The notes under the pieces: generated by a model
The model's database searches: none
What the model was told of the DNA's origin: nothing
What the model saw: only the letters and a program-made list of their open reading frames with translations
Shown here: positions 57,078-64,000 of the stretch, piece after piece
Position numbering within the stretch: position 1 is the stretch's first letter
Layout: each line of letters begins with the position of its first letter
Made by a program: the position numbers and the translations under genes
Origin: Metridium senile
Lineage: Eukaryota > Cnidaria > Anthozoa > Actiniaria > Metridiidae
Direction: 5' to 3'
Assembly: GCA_949775045.1 (NCBI GenBank)
Contig: OX459099.1
Span: forward strand, 6,159,937 to 6,223,936
DNA length: 64,000 bases

Positions 57078-57537
57078 TCAGCGCTTATTTGCCATTACAA
57101 ATTTGGCTGGCCGTGGATATTTCGTATTTATACACTTGTTGAATTCCGCTCTTTTAAACATGGTCTTTTGTAGTTGTTCTGTTTCAATATCTGTAATTGT
57201 TTTTAATTTTGTCCACGTTGTTCGACCTCGTTTTTGATTTGCAGGCTCGGAGTAAAGCAGCTGCTTTTGATAAGCAGTGTTATCCATGCGGGTGACGTGG
57301 GCGATATACTTCAGATGGAATTTGTCCGCTAGGTTGATAATGGAGCCAGAGCAGCAGATGCGCCGAATGTCGAGGTTCGAGAACTTGTAGGACCAGTCCC
57401 ATTTTTCTTTTTCTTCTGGATCGAGTTTTTCACGTTCCAGACGTTCACGTTTTTGGTTTATGGTCTCTTTCGGTTGTGCATGTTTGCGGGCAAAACCATT
57501 TTCCGGAGGAATTGGTGCCAGATCGAGTATAATTTTC
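57078..57537 (-). pseudogene. C-terminal remnant of a LINE (RTE/CR1-like) reverse transcriptase
   Basis: One open frame of about 150 codons on the minus strand ends at 57078. It contains HLKYIAHVTRMDNTAYQKQL followed by KRGRTTWTKL. This is the pattern of the C-terminal [RK]-x-[LI]-x-HV-x-RM ... GR-x-x-x-TW motif of RTE- and CR1-type LINE polymerases. No catalytic FADD box is present, so it is a 5'-truncated dead copy. It lies just upstream of the LolA-like gene's start. Confidence 0.55.
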
Positions 57538-57668
57538 GCTTTTCAGCTGTATTGAGGAGTTCGATTTGGACTGCGTAGAGGAGTCTAGGAGTCGAGCTCG
57601 GACTGTCGATTCGAGGATTTTTACACGGATCCAGAGCTCGAGTTGGATTTCACGATCGCATAGGATCA

Positions 57669-57817
57669 AGCTATTCCGAGTTAGACACTTTCGATACCGT
57701 AGAGATGCAAATGTGAATCAGTAAGGTGTGATAAGCTTTGTTCTAAGAAACACTAGATAATTCTATAATGCACATTTGCATCTATACAGTATCGAAAGCA
57801 TCTAACACGGAATAACT
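57669..57817. mobile_element. Foldback MITE-like element
   Basis: AGCTATTCCGAGTTAGACAC...TCGATACCGTAGAGATGCAAATGTG pairs with CACATTTGCATC...CAGTATCGA...ATCTAACACGGAATAAC. It lies between the LINE remnant and the PHD exon. Confidence 0.6.
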
Positions 57818-58247
57818 CCATTGTGTTTGATTTCAGTCCATTTACTCCAATCCCCATTATGCACTAGTCAAAGTAAACCCCCAACCCCCCCAACCCGGGA
57901 CAGGGTGGGGATAAGTGGGGCATTTGAAAAATTGACTTGGCAAATGTTGGTAAATAACTTAGTGGGAGAGAAATGGAAATCAAATCCCCGACCCCCTGGA
58001 GTCAAAAATGATAATAGAGTAAAACTGTTAGAATATATGTGAAACTTAAAAGTGAAAAAAAGCGATTTTGTACGAAATCCTTTATTTTCTATAGCTTTAT
58101 TAGCACTCTTTTGTATAAAATTGCATTTTGTGTTTCACAGATATATTGTTTACACTTTTATAAAATAAAAACAAAAATAAAATTATCTTTAGATAAGTAT
58201 ATAAAAATAATTGAGTCATCATCATACCAAATAGTTTTTATTTCAAA

Positions 58248-58504
58248 TTAACGTTTCAAACACAGTGAGCAAAACCATTGACCAGATGGCGCCACATTCA
58301 TACCGACACATTCAAAATGGAACCAAACAATCTTGCACTGATTGCTGTCGCAAGCAATCATATTGCCCTCCTCCGGCCCACAACACAAACAAAACAAATC
58401 TTCAGCAAACAACATTTCTGTCTTAGGTCTGTTAGCTGCTGCTGGCTGGTTCACTGCTGCTGGCTGGTTCACTGCTGCTGGCTGGTTCACTTGCTTGGCT
58501 GCTG
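58248..58504 (-). CDS. Terminal exon with ING-like PHD finger (rest of gene not found)
   Basis: An acceptor (TTGGTCTGCAG) at 58505-58506 opens an 85-codon exon that ends in a stop at 58248-58250. It encodes three to four NQPAAV repeats (an 18-bp tandem repeat), then LFCLC...MIACDSNQC...WFHFECVG...WFCSLC, a full C4HC3 zinc-finger set. The spacing and the CLC/MIxCD/WFHFxCVG wording match the PHD finger of ING proteins, which reads histone H3 K4 methylation. Upstream exons could not be identified, so this may be a small PHD protein, a domesticated or transposon-borne PHD module, or an orphan exon. Confidence 0.6.
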
Positions 58505-59071
58505 CTGCAGACCAAAACAAAAATAAAAACAAATAAGTAAGCTCATGATTTATATCAATGTGAGAGACAAAGCATTGGCATGTATAAATAAAAAGTACCG
58601 TTTTTTGCTTTTGTTACAGTTTACCTGGGTATTTACCTTGTTTTTTTCAGCAATTTGTCATCACTCCAGTTTAATTTGCATGACTGACCATGTGGTTCAA
58701 CAAATCTGTGGGGGGCTCCTTGACTTTCATATAGAGCCACAGGGAGCCCAAGCTATCGTTGAAGTGATTTTTCGTTTCTAGTCCTTCTCCTAAGAGAATG
58801 TTTAGTTTCCAGGCCTCTTCTTAATACTCGAACCAATCCCGACCTAATGCCCCACTATATTTTCACTACTCATATTCCGCGAAATATTGGCGTGCGTTAA
58901 GTCCAGCATCTTCATCTCCCGGGAATATGTTGTGTACCTTGTGCGGCATTTGCACATGCGTCAGTTGCGTATTTAAAGCTTTGCTCGTTCGAGTTTAGGA
59001 GCATTTTCTATCATTGAGACACACGGGTCACCTAGAGTTTTCGTTCAGTTTTTTCTCCTCGTCGCCGAAGC

Positions 59072-60195
59072 ATGGCTGCCCCGCAAAACCCAGACGTGGC
59101 ACAACTCGCAGAACTCCAAGCCGCGGTTCCTGCAGCCGCTCCCGCCGTGGTCCCTGTAGTCGCTGTGGTCCCTGACCAAGTACGGAACCAGCCTGCCGCA
59201 CAAGCCCCAGAAAACCAGACTAATGAGGTAAATGTTGGCTTCGTCTGCTTAGTACTGCGTAAAAAACCTTTAACGGTTTTAGTCAATTTTTCATCATATA
59301 TAGGGTCTCTGTTATAGTGGCGTTTCTAGTGGGTTTTTATTTTCGTTTAGTGGGCTTCGTTACAGGGCTACAGGCACTCATAGCATTAGCCTGTTTGTCT
59401 ACGTGCTTTTTGTTTAACGTAACGTTTACTAGTTTATGGGTTTATGTTAGTTCAGTGGGCTTTTCGCTGACGTTTACACGTCGAGTTTGCCGCTTTTGGG
59501 GTTTATTTAGTGGCACAAAGGGTGTATTGAGCAATGCAAAACAAGTGTAATGGAATATGCAAAGTCGGTTCATTTTTAGATGCACAAAGAGGGTTTAATG
59601 AGGCCAGTTTACTAAATGGGTTTAAACTAATTGCACAAAGGGTTTGTTGAGATGTGTAAAGCAAGTATAATGGAATGTGCAAAGTCGGGTATTGACACGT
59701 GCAAAGAGGGTTTAATGAGTTATACAAAATAGATTATTGAGTTGCACAAAGGGCTTATTGAGGAATGCAAAGCAAGTGCAATGGAATGTGCAAAGACGGT
59801 GTATTGAGACGTACACAGAGGGTTTAATAGATATATAAAATGGGTTTATCGAGATGCACAAAGGGCTTATTGAGGAATGCAAAGCAAGTGCATCGCGTTA
59901 TGCAACCATCTTGCGCCAGATTAGGCCTATGTCTACCAATCCCACCTTGCAGACGATTATGCTTAAACTGGTTGGCTCGGAAGAGGATGTGGCGATCGCT
60001 CGTGAAATACAGAAGGCCATCAAATCAGTATCCACCGACCATCTAACCCAGGCCCCATCGCGTGGCCCTACACAACAGAGGCCCATGACGTGTTTCAACT
60101 GTGGCCTTAGGGGTCATGTCGCTAGGTTCTGTTACAGACGTCCTAGAGGAGGCCAAAATCGCGGGCGCGGCTTTGGTCGCCAAGCTTGGCATTAA
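59072..60195 (+). CDS. Gag-like protein with CCHC zinc knuckle (two exons or broken)
   Basis: The first part (59072-59227) starts MAAPQNPDVAQLAEL, is Ala/Pro/Val-rich and ends at a good donor (GAG|GTAAAT). The second part (about 59854-60195) carries TNPTLQTIMLKLVGSEEDV, then CFNCGLRGHVARFC (60091-60132; CX2CX4HX4C) and an RG-rich end (GGQNRGRGFGR). Between them lie about 630 bp without a good frame, mostly tandem repeats. Either this is an intron, or the middle of gag is missing in this copy. Confidence 0.6.
59509..59895 (+). repeat. About 115-bp tandem repeats inside the gag region
   Basis: GCACAAAGGGxTTATTGAGG...AATGCAAAGCAAGTG...ATGGAATGTGCAAAG recurs at about 59512, 59632, 59748 and 59857. 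The last copy leads directly into the conserved gag exon. Confidence 0.8.
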
Positions 60196-60299
60196 AAGTC
60201 TAGAATATGCACTTGTGTTGTATTGAAGTTGTATACTTCGTTTCCTTTGCATTAAATTTGTTCTTCTGTTTACTTTGGTTGTATTTCGCGGTGCAGCTG

Positions 60300-60562
60300 C
60301 GTTTACTCTATCCCTGTTATTCCTAATTAAACTATTAATTTACTTTCTTTATTTGTTTAGTTATTTGTTTACTCAATTATTATTTTTTTTTTTTTTATCT
60401 AATTTTAAGTTATTCACTCAGCTATGTATTTTGTTTCTTGTTTTTTTGTTTTTTGGTGTTGGTTTATTTATTGGGTATTTATTTATTTATTTATTTATTT
60501 ACCTAGATATTTATTTATTTATTTGTCTGTTTATTCATTTATTTATTTATTTTTAATTTTTT

Positions 60563-60609
<47 letters not shown>

Positions 60610-60715
60610 TTTTTTAATTAATTAATTAATTTATTTTTTAATTTAATTTTATTACTATTATTTATTTATTCTTTTATTTATTTATCTTTATTTATTTATT
60701 TTTTCCTCGCCGGCC
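60300..60715. repeat. (TTTA)n AT-rich microsatellite
   Basis: Long (TTTA)n and poly-T tracts separate the gag-like frame from the RT frame of the retroelement. Phe/Ile/Tyr-rich frames here are artefacts. Confidence 0.9.
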
Positions 60716-60860
60716 AGAAGGGTAGCCTAAACAACAACCCTATATCTGCCTTCGGGCGGGTCCTGGTCCGGCTCGGTTTTGGGGTTTCCCTTCCCAGCTA
60801 TACGTCCAACTTCCGTTTGGTTAAAATCCAGTTAGTTATTCCACGTGTCCCTTTTTGTAG

Positions 60861-63047
60861 GTACCGATCAACTTCGATGACTTTTGTACCAATGCAACTC
60901 GGCGCTGCGCCATACTGTGGTGCGACTGGGAAGGTAAACTCATCAGCCGGGTCGGACCGACCCCCTCAGTGGACATGGTGTCTAAAGGGCGGGTGTTTGC
61001 TAGCCCCTCTATGCTTGCGTACCGTAATCCAGACTCGTTTGTAGCCGGCAATATCAGCTCGTGCGCCGCTCAATGGGATCCCATTTTGCGTGACCACCCA
61101 AAGCGAGAAGTGTTCATGTCGTACATCACGGAGGGCGTTGACATTTTTCGTTTCTTTACACTATTCAAAGGCCGCTTCCAGGGCAAGCAATACTGTAGCG
61201 ACATACCTCCCAAATCCTGCTTCCCAAATGCATCTTCGTGCAAGCCCTTCGCCAACTTCATCTCTAGTACAATCAGGGAAAGAGTGGAGAACGGTTCGCT
61301 GCGCATATTTGGAAGAGTCGGTGACTGTGAACCTCCTCATCTTGTGCTCCCTATTACGATTGAGCCCAACAAACCAAGAATGTGTCATGATGAACGATTT
61401 TTGAACTGTTGGATTAAAGACAGCCCTTTTACCCTTGACTACTTGACAGACCTAATCCGGTACGTGGGCCCGGACCATTTTCAGACCACCTTTGATGACA
61501 AAAGCGGTTATGATCACGTGCGGTTACACCCCCGAAGTTATCCTTTCTTTGGCCTCGAATGGCAGGGCTGGTACTTCACATATACAACGCTCCCATTTGG
61601 TTGGAAGGCCAGCGCTTATATATACCATAATATCGGTCTGGCAGCAACTAATTTTGTCAGGTCGCTAGGCGTCCCTTGCTCTCAGTACATAGATGATCGC
61701 CACATAGGCCAGCTGCGCCTCTCATCCAGCCAAGGACATCCCATGCTCTCCCACCTCCAGCTTGCCCAGATGGCAGCTTTCATCACCTGCTCTACACTCG
61801 TTTCCTTGGGCTACTTTATCAGCCTATCCAAGAGCTGCTTTGAGCCCTCAACGTCGATACGCTTCCTTGGTTACATTTGCGACTCTAGAAGACAAGCTTT
61901 TATTCTGCCAGACGACAAGAGAAAGAAGTTTGCATCGTTAAGGGATACCATCCTAGCAAACAAAACGGTATCTCTCAAACATCTACAGAAGTTTGCGGGA
62001 AAAACCACCTCTTTTGCCCTGCTCGTCCCTGCAGCGAAATTGTACACCAATATGGTGTATCAAGCCATTGCCAAAGCAGCCCGTACCAACTCTGTAAAGA
62101 TCGACTTGACACCACCACTCCGGCAAGAGATTTCCCATTGGGCTTTCCTTGATTCCTGGTCCGACTGCCTTCCATGGAGATCAGAGTCTCATCGCCTCGT
62201 ACAACTGTACTCGGATGCCTCCAACACCGGTTGGGGTGGTGCGTTGCTCCGAGACGACCGCAACTTGAAACCCATTCAGGTTCGGGGTTACTGGGATGTC
62301 GACGAGCGTCAACTCTCCATCTCTTCTAAAGAAACACTCGCCTTGCTCCGCGTCCTAGAGAGCTTTCCCGCTGAATGTTCCAATACGCGCCTAGATGTTT
62401 ATGCTGACAGCCAAGTCTTGATTGCCAGTTGGGAAAAACAAGTGTCAAGATGTCCCGCCTCGTCGGACATTCTTAAGTGAATCTTCCAACTGTGCACATC
62501 CCGGCAGGTAGCCATGTCCCTCCACTTCGTCCCGTCCAAGGAAAACCTGGCGGACGGGCCATCCCGAGTACTCTCTGACCTGGATGTTACCTTAAACCGT
62601 GAGGCGTGGAGACTGATCGAACGAGCTTTTGGTCCCCACACCTTGGATCTGATGGCTTTGCCCTCTAACGCCATGCGCGACAGCTCTGGCCGTCCCCTAC
62701 GTTTCTTCTCTCCGTCACCGGTTGAAGGATCAGCGGGAACAGACGTGTTTGCCCAAACACTGACCTCAGCCGACAATGCGTATGTTTTTCCTCCCTTCGT
62801 GCTTGTCGGCCCGTTGCTGAGATTCCTGTTGTCTCAAGACTGCGCATTTACAATTGTGGTACCCGATCTCTATCCAAAGAAGTATTGGTGGCCGATCCTT
62901 GAACGGGCGGCCTCTGCATCCTTCCAGTTGGGCCGCAAAGGAGACCTCGCAGTCCTCCTGTATCCAGACAAATCTAACTTTGTTGCATGGAAGGCACGGC
63001 CTCTACGATGGGATTTGTGGGTTTTCAGAGTCCCAAATGCACATTGA
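60861..63047 (+). pseudogene. DIRS-type reverse transcriptase-RNase H polyprotein with a premature TGA
   Basis: The frame opens after an acceptor-like CTTTTTGTAG at 60851-60860 (VPINFDDFCTNATRR...). RT motifs include TFDDKSGYDH, PFGWKASAYIYH and YIDD (61686-61697), the DIRS-group catalytic box. RNase H follows (VQLYSDASNTGWGG, SSKETLALL, VYADSQV). TGA at 62478-62480 interrupts the frame. The same frame then resumes directly (LHFVPSKENLADGPSR, DLMALPSNAM, YVFPPFVLVGPL) to 63047, the C-terminal domain typical of DIRS/Ngaro polyproteins. The single stop suggests a young but disabled copy. It could only be active if the stop is suppressed or a sequencing error. Confidence 0.85.
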
Positions 63048-63172
63048 ATCGTTTGTAATGAGTCGCTATCTCGGTTAATAAAACACGCATTTCAACTTAC
63101 CTGGTTTGTTTATTGTGGAATGTAGTTTTCTTATCTTTTTTCACCACTCTTTTTTTTTTTTTTTTTTGGCAG

Positions 63173-64000
63173 CCACTTGCAGAAACTCCTCGTATCTGGC
63201 GGCCAGCCGTTCGTTGCCCTGACTGCTCGTACCCAAATGATGAATCCTTTAGCTTTTGCCAACAATGTGGTTATAGGCGAAAATCCACCAGCGCGGATGC
63301 TTGCCCTCTTACAGTCAAGTTGGACCTCGGCCAGTTGGATTCACGCATAGAGAGCCTTTCCGCCGTCGCTGAAAACAAGCAATATAAGAAACAAAAGAAC
63401 AGCCTCCAGAGAGAGCTGGATAGTTTTTTAGCCTCCATCCCAGGTCATAAAAACCTCCTGTCCGCCTCTCCCAAGGATGTGGTGCGTTTCTTGGCGTGGA
63501 AGGATAAAGGGGGTAGGACCAAGGTACACATACCTCAGTGCCGTTTCTTCAGTCTCTCCTCTCAAAAGGCCTCTTCTTCCTGTGGTTGCCCCACTCGTTT
63601 GGCCGCTGGCACCGTCAACAGCCTCATCGGTAAGCTGCGGTCTATTTTTAGTGCGGCAGGCCGAGGAGACTCTTGGAACAACATCCTGGGTGTAGGCAAC
63701 CCAACTGCTCATCCTACTGTTAAAACTTACCTCAAATCAATCCAGGAAGAACAAGCCCAGGCCCGAGTTACGCCCAAACAAGCTGTGCCCATATTCTTTG
63801 ATAAACTACAGATTTTATGCAACCACCTCAGAGCGGCCGTGTTTGCAAGCGATGCCTCTCCAGTGCAGCGTTATGTTTCTGCAAGAGATCTAGCTTTCTT
63901 TTGTTTGGAATTCTTTTCAGCGGATAGAGCCTCCGACCTGGGTCGAGTCCTTACCAAAGAAGTCGGTCGCCTCCCTAGTGGTGAGGGTTTGCTCTTCAAC
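63173..64000 (+). CDS. Tyrosine recombinase of the retrotransposon, N-terminal part, runs off window
   Basis: After a poly-T tract and AG at 63171-63172 the frame stays open for 276 codons to the window end. It starts with a four-Cys zinc ribbon (CPDCSYPNDESFSFCQQCG), followed by a coiled-coil-like stretch (YKKQKNSLQRELDSFL). A helical core-binding-like region comes next (VKTYLKSIQEEQ, FFDKLQILCNHL). The segment FFSADRASDLGRV contains the Arg expected as the first catalytic residue of DIRS-type tyrosine recombinases. The remaining catalytic HxR...Y residues should lie beyond 64000. An AATAAA at 63079-63084 precedes this exon. Confidence 0.75.

Larger units (their letters stand above)
58960..64000 (+). 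mobile_element. Tyrosine-recombinase retrotransposon (DIRS/Ngaro-type), right end outside window
   Basis: In order, this stretch has a gag-like zinc-knuckle protein, an RT-RNase H polyprotein of DIRS type and a tyrosine recombinase whose frame is open at the window end. GC content rises clearly above the flanking host DNA in the coding parts. The gag-RT-YR order fits Ngaro/PAT-like elements better than DIRS1, where the recombinase overlaps the RT frame. A TATA-like TATTTAAAG at 58970-58978 lies about 100 bp before the first coding exon. Termini are not identified. Confidence 0.8.

Noticed and set aside
57445..57669. Minus-strand frame ending in SGKWFCPQTC, reminiscent of a PHD finger tail
   Set aside because: Only the last Cys pair is present, with no upstream zinc ligands. 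It overlaps, in another frame, the LINE remnant, which explains the sequence better.
60275..60621. Phe/Tyr/Ile-rich frames
   Set aside because: Translation of (TTTA)n and poly-T tracts between the gag and RT parts of the retroelement.
1..64000. CRISPR arrays, operons, bacterial promoters or terminators
   Set aside because: The genes have spliceosomal introns, so this is eukaryotic nuclear DNA. The direct repeats found are microsatellites and minisatellites without spacer structure.

Overview
The window is nuclear DNA of an invertebrate animal, most likely a cnidarian and probably an anthozoan. This rests on canonical GT/AG introns, AT-rich introns crowded with short foldback transposons, a metazoan GABP-beta gene with an invertebrate layout, and a tyrosine-recombinase retrotransposon. 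The species cannot be fixed from the sequence. Exon chains were assembled by hand from splice sites and reading-frame phase. All four complete chains close in frame from start to stop.

Layout: (1) 1510-13022, plus strand: an 18-exon gene for a secreted, extremely acidic Ser-Gly/Glu/Asp-rich protein (about 1466 aa). Its serially duplicated exons end in a recurrent dibasic motif. I do not recognise it, and it is the best candidate for undescribed biology here. (2) 14772-22991, minus: a 14-exon NAD(P)-binding extended-SDR (epimerase/dehydratase-like) protein of 369 aa that lacks an obvious YxxxK. (3) 25884-36043, plus: GA-binding protein beta (ankyrin repeats, Q/S/T-rich centre, C-terminal coiled coil), 795 aa. 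(4) 39934-48380, minus: a 9-exon unrecognised SP/TP-rich, basic, probably nuclear protein of about 1491 aa. (5) 50598-56878, minus: a 7-exon type I membrane glycoprotein of 634 aa with a LolA-like ectodomain. (6) 57078-58504, minus: a LINE reverse-transcriptase C-terminal remnant and a terminal exon with an ING-like PHD finger. (7) about 58960 to the window end, plus: a tyrosine-recombinase (DIRS/Ngaro-type) retrotransposon with gag zinc knuckle, RT-RNase H and the N-terminal part of the recombinase. It is cut by the window edge.

Genes 1 and 2 converge. Genes 2 and 3 diverge from a shared 2.9-kb interval carrying ETS and E-box motifs. Genes 3 and 4 converge. Genes 4 and 5 are head-to-tail on the minus strand. 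Apart from possible GABP/ETS self-regulation of gene 3, the genes show no shared pathway.

Introns and intergenic DNA hold more than twenty foldback or MITE-like elements from several families (TA, TAA and 10-bp target duplications visible), a tRNA-derived SINE, GAT-rich microsatellites, a 14-bp minisatellite and hammerhead-like motifs typical of Penelope-like elements. Several tandem repeats have duplicated splice junctions themselves.
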